Counted from the first letter of the stretch, positions 1-6,036 are shown. The stretch is DNA of 6,299 bases from Pseudomonadales bacterium (GCA_022360535.1 JAKSCP010000007.1:1-6299); one strand, 5' to 3'. Made by a program: numbers and translations. Notes: generated from the sequence alone by a model not told the origin.

Positions 1-54
1 ATCAAACTGGTCGACGCCCTGCATAGTGATCGCCGGGTCGAAGTGAAACAATAG
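1..54 (+). CDS. C-terminal end of an upstream gene, probably ExbB/TolQ-family proton channel subunit (partial)
   Basis: Frame 1 is open from the window edge and ends at TAG 52-54. It encodes IKLVDALHSDRRVEVKQ, a charged hydrophilic tail. Only 17 residues are visible, so the family cannot be read from the sequence. The call rests on context: the next gene is exbD, and ExbD/TolR proteins are nearly always encoded directly after their ExbB/TolQ partner. A short polar cytoplasmic tail after the last membrane helix would fit ExbB. A 54-bp spacer separates this stop from the exbD start and shows no terminator, so both are probably co-transcribed. Confidence 0.55.
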   Translation: MKLVDALHSDRRVEVKQ

Positions 55-108
55 ATTTCAATCACCAGGCAGGCCCGCGAATCGAATAAGACTGACAGAC
101 ACCCGAGC

Positions 109-549
109 ATGAAATTTCGCCGCAAGATCAGAGAAGAGCTGTCCATCAACATCACACCCCTAATCGATGTGGTGTTCCTGCTGCTGATCTTCTTCATGGT
201 TACCACCACGTTTAATCGTGAAACCAGACTATTGGTGAATCTTCCAGAGGCTAATGCGGAAGCTGCTGAGTCGGTTCCGGATCAGATTGAAATCATCGTC
301 GCCAGAGAGGGCAACTACTCCATTAATGGTCGGGTGTTAGTTGACGCTCGTATCGAAACCTTGATGCGCGGACTCGAATTGGAATCCGGCGGTGATCGAT
401 CGTTGCCAGTGCTCCTGGTGGCAGATGCCGAAGCCACCCATCAATCGGTAGTGACTGCCATGGATGCTATCGGCCAATCAGGTTTTACCCGTCTCAATAT
501 TGCCACGCAGCGTACTCCAGATGGCACAGTTCCACCGGCGGTGAACTAA
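109..549 (+). CDS. exbD: ExbD/TolR-family biopolymer transport protein
   Basis: Inner-membrane protein of 146 aa, the usual length for ExbD. Family members pair with ExbB/TolQ to turn the proton gradient into mechanical work on a periplasm-spanning partner such as TonB or TolA. A short basic cytoplasmic N-terminus (MKFRRKIREE) is followed by one membrane helix at about residues 16-35. That helix carries the family signature around PLIDVVFLLLIFFM, with the conserved proton-carrying aspartate at D20. Residues from about 40 onward form the periplasmic domain. The ATG at 109 is chosen because it gives the typical short N-terminus; the ribosome site before it is weak (CGAG just upstream). The stop codon overlaps the msbA start by one base. 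Nothing here shows which process it energises. Clustering with lipid A genes rather than a tonB or tol-pal gene is common in Pseudomonas relatives. It could equally be named TolR-like. Confidence 0.9.
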   Translation: MKFRRKIREELSINITPLIDVVFLLLIFFMVTTTFNRETRLLVNLPEANAEAAESVPDQIEIIVAREGNYSINGRVLVDARIETLMRGLELESGGDRSLPVLLVADAEATHQSVVTAMDAIGQSGFTRLNIATQRTPDGTVPPAVN

Positions 550-2336
550 TGAATCAACAACCGCAGGCGATAGTGGCAACTCCCAGTGAGCAGTCCGGTT
601 GGGATCTGTATAAGCGCCTGCTGGCTTATGTACTCGATAACAAACTGGTCATGGTGGTCGGACTGATTGGCTTTACCATTTTCGCTGCCTCCGGGCCCGC
701 TGCCACCCAATGGCTTGGCTGGACTCTGGACTCCATCAACTCGGAGAACTACGAGCAGGCCCGCATACTGAGCCCGTTGCTTTGTATTGCCATTGCCTTC
801 GTGCGTGGTCTTGGTTCCTTTATGGGCGGTTACTCCATGGCGAACCTGGCGCAGCGGGTTATGCATCGACTGCGGTATGAACTCAATAAAAAACTGGTGA
901 ATCTGCCTGCCGCCTTTTTTGATCGTCATACCAGCGGTCGCCTGGTATCAAAAGTCACTTACGATGTGCAGCAGATTGCCGGGGCTGCCAGCGAAGCCAT
1001 CACTGTTGTGTTTCGTGAAGGCTTGACCGTAGTGTTTTACCTGGCACAGATGTTCATCATCGATTGGCAGTTGACGCTGACCTTTCTGGCCATCGCACCC
1101 CTGGTGGGCTGGATTGTGTCACTTGCTTCCAAACGCTTCCGACGCTATAGCACCCAGATGCAGGACTCTATGGGCGAAGTAACCCAAATTACTAATGAAA
1201 CCATCAAGGGCCATCGTGTCATTCGTACCTTTAATGCCGCGGATTATGTAAACGAACGTCTTTTTACTGCCAGCGATCGCAATCGAAAGCAGAATATGAA
1301 GTTGGAATTGACCCGCAATATCAGCACACCCCTGGTACAGATGATCGTCGCCATGGCTCTGGCCTTACTGGTTTGGGTTGCCATGTCGCCAGACTTCTTT
1401 GCTGGTCGCACACCAGGACAGTTCGTCATATTTCTCAGTGCTGCCGGTTTACTGGCGAAACCCATTCGACAGCTAACTCAGGTGAATGCAGTCATTCAAC
1501 GTGGGGTAGCTGCCTCCGCCAGCATCTTTACCTTATTAGATGAAGATTCGGAAATAGACACGGGCACCCACAGCGCAGACGACCTTAAGGGCAGGATTGA
1601 GTTTCAGAATGTGTCATTCGCCTATAACGACAATGCCGTCGCGCTGCATGAAGTTAGCTTTGTGGCAGAACCGGGCCAAACCATTGCTCTGGTTGGCAAG
1701 TCCGGTTCCGGAAAGTCATCTCTGGTGAGTCTTATTCCCCGCTTTTATTTACACACCCAGGGGCAGATTCTTATCGACAATGTCCCTTTACAGGACTATT
1801 CACTGAATAATCTGCGCCATCATATTTCTATCGTGACACAGCAAGTAGTGCTTTTTAACGGCACAGTCGCAGACAATATTGCTTATGGTGAAACCGATGT
1901 GCCCCGTGAGCGAATCGTCGCTGCCGCAGAAAATGCCCATGCCATGGAATTCATTTCGCAATTGGAGCAGGGTCTCGATACCCATGTGGGTGATGACGCG
2001 AGTCTACTCTCCGGGGGACAACGGCAACGTATCGCGATAGCAAGGGCCTTACTAAAGGACGCACCCATCCTTATCTTTGATGAAGCAACTTCGGCGTTAG
2101 ACTCAGAATCGGAGCAACATATCCAGGATGCGTTGCAACAACTTATTAAAGGCCGTACAACATTTGTTATTGCACATCGCCTCTCTACTATCGAGAATGC
2201 CGACCAGATTTTGGTAATGGATGGTGGCAGAATTGTCGAAGCTGGTACTCACAGCGAACTCATCGGCAATAATGGCCACTATTCCCGGCTACATCGTCTG
2301 CAGTTCTCAGAGTACGAGGCGACAAGTTCCGATTAA
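549..2336 (+). CDS. msbA: Lipid A export ATP-binding/permease protein MsbA
   Basis: Half-size ABC exporter of 595 aa (E. coli MsbA is 582 aa). It works as a homodimer in the inner membrane, flipping lipid A-core from the cytoplasmic to the periplasmic leaflet. The membrane domain covers about residues 30-310, with hydrophobic helices near 32-52, 72-95, 148-170, 173-193, 261-281 and 288-305. The ATPase domain begins near 349. Walker A is GKSGSGKSS at 383-391, the Q-loop glutamine is Q431, the signature LSGGQ is at 487-491, Walker B with catalytic glutamate is ILIFDE at 507-512 (E512), SALD is at 515-518 and the switch histidine is H543. All catalytic residues are present. The segment before the signature reads GDDASLL where E. 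coli MsbA has GENGVLL. The ATG shares its first base with the exbD stop (TAATG), so translation is probably coupled. Neighbouring lpxK strongly supports MsbA over a general drug or peptide exporter, although the sequence alone cannot exclude another lipid substrate. Confidence 0.93.
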   Translation: MNQQPQAIVATPSEQSGWDLYKRLLAYVLDNKLVMVVGLIGFTIFAASGPAATQWLGWTLDSINSENYEQARILSPLLCIAIAFVRGLGSFMGGYSMANLAQRVMHRLRYELNKKLVNLPAAFFDRHTSGRLVSKVTYDVQQIAGAASEAITVVFREGLTVVFYLAQMFIIDWQLTLTFLAIAPLVGWIVSLASKRFRRYSTQMQDSMGEVTQITNETIKGHRVIRTFNAADYVNERLFTASDRNRKQNMKLELTRNISTPLVQMIVAMALALLVWVAMSPDFFAGRTPGQFVIFLSAAGLLAKPIRQLTQVNAVIQRGVAASASIFTLLDEDSEIDTGTHSADDLKGRIEFQNVSFAYNDNAVALHEVSFVAEPGQTIALVGKSGSGKSSLVSLIPRFYLHTQGQILIDNVPLQDYSLNNLRHHISIVTQQVVLFNGTVADNIAYGETDVPRERIVAAAENAHAMEFISQLEQGLDTHVGDDASLLSGGQRQRIAIARALLKDAPILIFDEATSALDSESEQHIQDALQQLIKGRTTFVIAHRLSTIENADQILVMDGGRIVEAGTHSELIGNNGHYSRLHRLQFSEYEATSSD

Positions 2337-2355
2337 GTAGTAGAAGTAGCACTTC

Positions 2356-3351
2356 ATGAGTTTCCTAGTTCGAGCCTGGTATAACAAAGCCCCCTGGCTG
2401 TGGCTGCTTTGGCCTATTAGTCTGCTGTTTCGAGCATTGGCTGCCTGGCGTAAACGCTCGCAACAGGCACAGCTTAAACCGTGCGACGTGCCAGTTATTG
2501 TGGTGGGTAACATCGCGGTGGGTGGCACCGGCAAAACACCTTTACTCATCGCCTTGTGCAAACACCTGCAAACCCAGGGAATGCAGCCGGGTGTGATAAG
2601 CCGTGGTTATGGTGCCAAGGGTAACTCTTACCCGCTGCAGGTCGACGACGAAACTTCTGTAGAGCAGGCTGGTGATGAGCCGGTCCTGATTGCTGAGAAA
2701 ACCGGGTGTCCAGTAGTTGTTGATCCGAACCGCGCGCAGGCTCTGCAAACTTTGCTGGCTAAGCATCAAGTTGATGTGGTGCTGAGCGACGATGGCCTGC
2801 AACACTATCGACTCCCGCGTCGCATTGAAATTGCTGTGGTCGACGGCACCAGGCTGTTTGGCAATGAATTGTGCCTCCCGGCAGGGCCATTACGAGAACC
2901 GGTTAGTCGATTGCAATCGGTAGATTTGCTAGTGGTAAATGGTGGAGAAGAGGGTTCTCACCCAGCGCTGGAAAAAGCCCATCGTATGCATATTAAATCT
3001 GTCGCTCTGGTTAATTTAGCCAGCGGCGAGAAGCGTCCGTTTTCTGGTGCCCCATTTAATATCGGTAACACCATTCAGGCGGTTGCCGCCATCGGCAATC
3101 CACTGCGGTTTTTTGAATCGCTTGAATCACTGCCATATCCGCTGCAGCGCTTCGTCTTTCCAGACCACTATCGCTTTCAGGCAAGCGATTTCGATGAGAC
3201 TAAACTCGATCTCAATCAACCTGTGGTCATGACCGAAAAAGACGCCACCAAGTGTCGTGACTTTGCTACACCGAACATGTGGCTTGTCGAAACCGTTGTA
3301 GAACTGCCACCAGCATTTCTTTCTTCTTTGGATGCAGCGTTAAGCAAATAA
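2356..3351 (+). CDS. lpxK: Tetraacyldisaccharide 4'-kinase (lipid A 4'-kinase) LpxK
   Basis: LpxK uses ATP to phosphorylate the 4' position of the tetraacyldisaccharide 1-phosphate precursor, giving lipid IVA, the sixth step of lipid A synthesis, on the inner face of the inner membrane. The 331-aa length is normal for the family. A hydrophobic N-terminal segment at about residues 13-30 is the expected membrane anchor. The P-loop is GNIAVGGTGKT at 51-61, followed by the family motif SRGYG at 82-86, GDEP at 106-109, DDGLQH at 145-150, FPDHYRF at 268-274 and VMTEKDATK at 291-299. H271, and probably D107, match the catalytic Asp/His pair known from the Aquifex enzyme. The ATG at 2356 has a modest purine-rich stretch (AGAAG) a few bases upstream. 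It lies 19 bp after msbA, the classic msbA-lpxK pairing. The downstream side opens into an unusually long spacer. Confidence 0.96.
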   Translation: MSFLVRAWYNKAPWLWLLWPISLLFRALAAWRKRSQQAQLKPCDVPVIVVGNIAVGGTGKTPLLIALCKHLQTQGMQPGVISRGYGAKGNSYPLQVDDETSVEQAGDEPVLIAEKTGCPVVVDPNRAQALQTLLAKHQVDVVLSDDGLQHYRLPRRIEIAVVDGTRLFGNELCLPAGPLREPVSRLQSVDLLVVNGGEEGSHPALEKAHRMHIKSVALVNLASGEKRPFSGAPFNIGNTIQAVAAIGNPLRFFESLESLPYPLQRFVFPDHYRFQASDFDETKLDLNQPVVMTEKDATKCRDFATPNMWLVETVVELPPAFLSSLDAALSK

Positions 3352-3433
3352 ATCTGCTGCGACCCATTTTCCGCACTTTCGATACTGTCAATACTTCCAA
3401 TCCGTTAGTGCCAGTCGTATCTTTAGCGCTTAC

Positions 3434-3460
3434 ATGAATCGAAACCCGATTCCCTTATAG
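3434..3460 (+). CDS. Possible eight-codon leader ORF (MNRNPIPL)
   Basis: ATG at 3434 opens an eight-codon frame ending at TAG 3458-3460. It overlaps the first hairpin (3436-3452) completely, and its stop ends one base before the second hairpin (3461-3481). This layout resembles leader peptides whose translation changes RNA folding. Against it, there is no visible Shine-Dalgarno before the ATG, and an ORF this short arises easily by chance. It holds two proline codons but no clear run of one amino acid that would point to classical attenuation. Confidence 0.15.
   Translation: MNRNPIPL
3436..3452 (+). repeat. Inverted repeat / hairpin A upstream of the Trm112-like gene
   Basis: GAATCG (3436-3441) and CGATTC (3447-3452) are perfect 6-bp complements around a 5-base loop, AAACC. 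As RNA this makes a short hairpin; as DNA it is a 17-bp dyad that a dimeric protein could bind. No T tract follows. It lies about 50 bp before the Trm112-like start. Confidence 0.5.
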
Positions 3461-3481
3461 GCAGAGCCTGAACGGTTCTGC
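3461..3481 (+). repeat. Inverted repeat / hairpin B just upstream of the Trm112-like ribosome site
   Basis: GCAGAGCC (3461-3468) pairs with GGTTCTGC (3474-3481) over 8 bp, with one G-U wobble and a 5-base loop, TGAAC. It is the most stable small hairpin I see in the window by eye. It ends about 6 bases before the presumed ribosome site (GCGAGA, 3487-3492), so it could affect ribosome access or protect a processed 5' end. It lacks a following T tract and so is not an intrinsic terminator. Confidence 0.5.
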
Positions 3482-3501
3482 GCATTGCGAGATTAAGTTG
3501 T

Positions 3502-3690
3502 ATGTTGGACCAAAAGCTTCTAGCCATTCTGGTATGTCCCGTCTGCAAAGGCGATTTGTTCTATGCCAAAGAGGCGCAGGAATTAATTTGCCGAGTAGAC
3601 AAACTTGCCTTTCCGATTCGAGACGATGTGCCTGTCATGTTGGCAGATGAGGCGAGAGAAGTTTCCCTGGAAGAAATCGAAGCGCTGTAG
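3502..3690 (+). CDS. ycaR: Trm112/YcaR-family small zinc-ribbon-like protein
   Basis: Protein of 62 aa, matching the usual size of about 60 aa for bacterial YcaR proteins (Trm112p-like family). It has CPVC at residues 12-15, a further cysteine at C30 in the ELICRVD segment, and the family-typical LAFPIRDDVPVMLADEAR region at 35-52. The fourth position of the expected zinc site is D33 rather than cysteine, as is usual in gammaproteobacterial members such as E. coli YcaR. The eukaryotic relative Trm112 activates methyltransferases that modify tRNA, rRNA and release factor. The bacterial role is not settled, and its constant position between lpxK and kdsB does not explain it. The start ATG at 3502 has only a weak ribosome site (GCGAGA about 9 bases upstream). 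The gene is flanked on both sides by spacers with hairpins. Confidence 0.92.
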   Translation: MLDQKLLAILVCPVCKGDLFYAKEAQELICRVDKLAFPIRDDVPVMLADEAREVSLEEIEAL

Positions 3691-3700
3691 ATGGTCCAGG

Positions 3701-3721
3701 GTTCACTGCAACTTGGTGAAC
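3701..3721 (+). repeat. Inverted repeat / hairpin C between the Trm112-like gene and kdsB
   Basis: GTTCAC (3701-3706) and GTGAAC (3716-3721) are perfect 6-bp complements around a 9-base loop. The stem starts 11 bases after the Trm112-like stop codon. No T tract follows, so it is not an intrinsic terminator. It may protect the 3' end of an upstream RNA segment or mark a processing point. It may also be chance. Confidence 0.4.
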
Positions 3722-3760
3722 TTACCAAAGCACGACAGCATTAAAACCATAAGTAGTATC

Positions 3761-3768
3761 AAGAGGAG
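3761..3768 (+). promoter_or_regulatory. Strong Shine-Dalgarno that fixes the kdsB GTG start
   Basis: AAGAGGAG ends 8 bases before the GTG at 3777. It is the best ribosome-binding sequence in the window. It supports the GTG start, which also gives the family-typical N-terminus MSFTVIIPAR. Confidence 0.85.
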
Positions 3769-3776
3769 CTGACTAA

Positions 3777-4511
3777 GTGAGCTTCACCGTAATAATCCCG
3801 GCCCGTTTTGCTGCGCAACGATTGCCCGGTAAACCTTTGCTCGACATCGGTGGCAAGCCGATGGTTGAGCACACCTACCGGCGTGCACAAGAGAGTGATG
3901 CCAGAAGAGTCGTAGTTGCTACCGACGATGAGCGTATTGCTGATGTGGTTAGTGCATTTGGCGGTGAGGCCATCATGACATCCGAGAGCCATCGTTCAGG
4001 AACTGATCGGCTGCAGGAAGCGGCAAGCGTATTGGGTTTGGATGAACAGGAGCTGGTGGTGAATGTGCAGGCAGATGAACCTCTGTTACCAGCATCTGCC
4101 ATCCATCAGGTTGCTAATAATCTGCAGGCCCATAGTCAGGCAGGCATCGCCACCTTGTGCGAGGTCATTGCTGACCAGGAAGAGGTAGAAGACCCCAATG
4201 CCGTTAAAGTGGTGATGGACGGGGCAGGTTTCGCACTTTACTTCAGCCGCAGCACCATCCCCCATGCAGCCAGTGCTTCTGCCCGCAATTGCTTTCGCCA
4301 TATTGGGCTCTACGCTTATCGGGTATCGGTGCTTAACCAATTCGTGCAGTGGCCCCCGGCAGAGCTGGAGCTGGCGGAAAAACTGGAGCAGCTCAGGGCA
4401 TTAAGCAATGGTGTTCGAATCCATGTGGCGGTCAGCGAGGATCGTATTCCGCCTGGAGTCGATACCGAGAAAGACCTGGACACTGTGCGGCGACATTTGG
4501 AATCCCAATAA
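3777..4511 (+). CDS. kdsB: 3-deoxy-manno-octulosonate cytidylyltransferase (CMP-Kdo synthetase) KdsB
   Basis: Cytoplasmic enzyme that joins Kdo to CMP using CTP, releasing pyrophosphate. CMP-Kdo is the donor for adding Kdo to lipid IVA, the product of LpxK encoded upstream. The 244-aa length compares with about 248 aa in E. coli. Visible motifs are the nucleotide-binding IPAR...RLPGKPL at 7-21, VVVATDD at 45-51, SHRSGTDRL at 71-79, VNVQADEPL at 95-103 with the metal-binding D100, FSRSTIP at 156-162, FRHIGLYAYR at 173-182, LEQLRAL at 203-209 and PGVDTEKDL at 226-234 with a second likely metal ligand, D229. Two oddities: A99 where E. coli and most homologues have glycine (VNVQGDEP), and a segment between FSRSTIP and RHIG about seven residues shorter than in E. 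coli. The core active site is otherwise complete, so the enzyme should be functional. Start is GTG with a strong Shine-Dalgarno. The stop is immediately followed by the phosphatase start. Confidence 0.95.
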   Translation: MSFTVIIPARFAAQRLPGKPLLDIGGKPMVEHTYRRAQESDARRVVVATDDERIADVVSAFGGEAIMTSESHRSGTDRLQEAASVLGLDEQELVVNVQADEPLLPASAIHQVANNLQAHSQAGIATLCEVIADQEEVEDPNAVKVVMDGAGFALYFSRSTIPHAASASARNCFRHIGLYAYRVSVLNQFVQWPPAELELAEKLEQLRALSNGVRIHVAVSEDRIPPGVDTEKDLDTVRRHLESQ

Positions 4512-5030
4512 GTGATTCGTTCTAATGCAACAACAGCTCCCAAAGCCAGGGTCCTGATGGTATGTCTCGGCAATATCTGCCGTTCACCCACAGCTCATGG
4601 TGTCATGGAAAAGCTTATCTATGACAAAGGCTTAAGCTCAGATATTCATGTTGACTCTGCTGGCACCGGTGATTGGTACATCGGCGAGAGTCCCGATAGC
4701 CGGGCGGTGGCTGCGGCCACTTCCCGCGGCTACGACATCAGCCAGCAGACCGCCAGGCAGGTCCAGGTCGCAGATTTCGCCAGGTTTGACTATATCCTGG
4801 CCATGGACCGCACCAATCTCAAAGACCTGAAGGCGCTTAGCCCCCAGAGCTTCCATCCTAAACTGCGGCTATTGCTGGAATTCAGCGACAGCGAGCATGA
4901 ATCGGTGCCCGATCCCTACTACAGCGGCCACGATGGGTTTGAACTGGTATTGGACCTGGTGGAAGCTGCCTGCTCCCAGCTGCTGGATACCATCGTGGCG
5001 GAACAGGCACTCAGTGTGCGGCGGGGCTAA
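4512..5030 (+). CDS. Low-molecular-weight protein tyrosine phosphatase
   Basis: Cytoplasmic phosphatase of 172 aa, slightly longer than the usual 150-160. The phosphate-binding loop CLGNICRS at 18-25 carries the nucleophile C18 and arginine R24 (CX5R). The general acid loop is DPYYSG at 134-139, with D134. Two adjacent tyrosines (Y136, Y137) are the usual family sites. About 10-12 extra polar residues precede the strand leading into the P-loop. No alternative ATG, GTG or TTG lies in frame between the GTG at 4512 and M16, which is too close to the active site, so GTG is the best start. GTG directly abuts the kdsB TAA; GGAA at 4499-4502 may serve as ribosome site. Family members dephosphorylate proteins, often tyrosine kinases of polysaccharide export. 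No such kinase or capsule gene is visible here, so the substrate is unknown. Arsenate reductases share the fold, but the DPYYSG loop and P-loop favour a phosphatase. Confidence 0.92.
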   Translation: MIRSNATTAPKARVLMVCLGNICRSPTAHGVMEKLIYDKGLSSDIHVDSAGTGDWYIGESPDSRAVAAATSRGYDISQQTARQVQVADFARFDYILAMDRTNLKDLKALSPQSFHPKLRLLLEFSDSEHESVPDPYYSGHDGFELVLDLVEAACSQLLDTIVAEQALSVRRG

Positions 5031-5034
5031 GTAC

Positions 5035-6036
5035 TTGGAAATCCAGCAAGAGGTCGACCTCAAGCCTTATAACAGCTTTGGCGTCTCTGCTATCGCAGCA
5101 GAATTCGCCGACGTAACGGACGCTGCCCAGCTTCCGGAACTGTTTGCTTACGCCGGCCACAATCATTTGCCGGTGCTCATCCTGGGAGGTGGCAGTAATC
5201 TGTTGCTGGTTAACGACTATCCAGGCCTGGTGATACGCATTGCGCTAACCGGCATGGAATTCGATGAGGGCTCTGGCAAGGTGCAGGTGAAAGCCGGAGA
5301 GAACTGGCACGCCTTCGTGAGTGAGTGCATGAATAAAGGCTTTCATGGGCTTGAAAATCTTGCACTTATTCCTGGCACAGTAGGTGCCGCTCCGGTGCAA
5401 AACATCGGTGCCTATGGGGTCGAATTGGAGCAATTCCTGGAATCGGTGCAGGTATATGACAGTGGCCAGGATGAGTTTCGTGTGCTCAGCAGGGACGACT
5501 GTGACTTCGCCTATCGAGACAGCCTGTTCAAGCATGAAGCGGGGCAGGGCCTCATTATCACCGAGGTGACCCTGCAGCTGAGCCGGCAGTGGCAGCCCAA
5601 TACCAGCTATCAGGCGTTGCAAGACGCATTGGATACAGCAGAACCCACCCCCCAACAGCTATTCGACACCGTATGTGCCATACGCAGCAGTAAGCTGCCC
5701 GACCCAGCTCGGCTGGGAAATGCCGGGAGTTTCTTCAAAAACCCTGTAATTTCCAACGATAAGTACAAGAAATTATTAGAAGAGTTTCCTGACCTTCCCA
5801 GCTATCCTGTGGCTGAGGAAGGACTACTCAAGGTACCTGCGGCCTGGCTTTTGGATGCCCTGGGTTGGAAGGGCAGACAGCGAGGGGCCGCCGCCGTTCA
5901 TGAACAGCATGCTTTGGTTCTGGTGAATACCGGAAGCGCCAGCGGTGAAGACTTGTATCTGTTGGCTCAGGAAATGAGTACCAGCGTGCTGACCCGGTTT
6001 GGGATCGCGCTGCAGCCAGAAGTTAGAATCTTGTAG
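5035..6036 (+). CDS. murB: UDP-N-acetylenolpyruvoylglucosamine reductase MurB
   Basis: Cytoplasmic FAD enzyme that uses NADPH to reduce UDP-GlcNAc-enolpyruvate to UDP-MurNAc, the second committed step of peptidoglycan precursor synthesis. From the TTG at 5035 the product is 333 aa, close to about 340 aa in E. coli and Pseudomonas. Numbering from that start, the FAD-binding LGGGSNLLL is at 50-58, the core motif IPGTVGAAPVQNIGAYGVE at 112-130, YRDS at 160-163 (R161), GNAGSFFKNP at 228-237 (catalytic S232) and QPEVRIL at the C-terminus (E329). These match E. coli R159, S229 and E325. The YRDS region and length indicate a type I MurB. The open frame extends upstream to 4897, but that part lies inside the phosphatase gene and encodes a tryptophan-rich nonsense sequence. 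TTG gives the family-like start MEIQQEVDLKPYNSFGV, 4 bp after the phosphatase stop, with GGGG at 5023-5026 as a weak ribosome site. GTG at 5014 is a less likely alternative (340 aa). Confidence 0.95.
   Translation: MEIQQEVDLKPYNSFGVSAIAAEFADVTDAAQLPELFAYAGHNHLPVLILGGGSNLLLVNDYPGLVIRIALTGMEFDEGSGKVQVKAGENWHAFVSECMNKGFHGLENLALIPGTVGAAPVQNIGAYGVELEQFLESVQVYDSGQDEFRVLSRDDCDFAYRDSLFKHEAGQGLIITEVTLQLSRQWQPNTSYQALQDALDTAEPTPQQLFDTVCAIRSSKLPDPARLGNAGSFFKNPVISNDKYKKLLEEFPDLPSYPVAEEGLLKVPAAWLLDALGWKGRQRGAAAVHEQHALVLVNTGSASGEDLYLLAQEMSTSVLTRFGIALQPEVRIL

Larger units (their letters stand above)
3352..3501 (+). other. 150-bp structured spacer between lpxK and the Trm112-like gene
   Basis: This is the longest gene-free stretch inside the cluster; other junctions range from a 1-bp overlap to 86 bp. 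The first half (3352-3430) shows no clear structure. A weak sigma70-like pair can be drawn, TTCCAA and TATCTT with a 17-bp spacer, but each hexamer matches consensus poorly. The second half has two consecutive inverted repeats and an eight-codon mini-ORF, listed separately. Neither hairpin is followed by a run of T, so neither is a standard intrinsic terminator. The spacer could hold an internal promoter, an RNA-processing site or a leader that tunes expression of the downstream genes. The sequence does not decide which. Confidence 0.6.

Noticed and set aside
546..929. 127-aa antisense ORF opposite exbD end and msbA start
   Set aside because: Shadow frame of msbA; the real frame has clear family motifs and the antisense product shows no recognisable domain or neighbour logic.
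3115..3135. Direct repeat around GAATCGCTTGAATCACTG inside lpxK
   Set aside because: It simply encodes the ESLESL stretch of LpxK and has no sign of being a regulatory or mobile repeat.
3397..3425. sigma70 promoter TTCCAA-17-TATCTT before the Trm112-like gene
   Set aside because: The -35 matches at only three of six positions and the -10 at four; too weak to list as a promoter on its own.
4897..5034. 46-residue N-terminal extension of MurB from the ATG at 4897
   Set aside because: It lies entirely within the phosphatase coding sequence, encodes a tryptophan-rich sequence unlike any MurB, and family length and N-terminus agree with the TTG at 5035.
5245..5655. 136-aa antisense ORF inside murB
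   Set aside because: Overlaps a fully convincing murB on the other strand and has no recognisable features.
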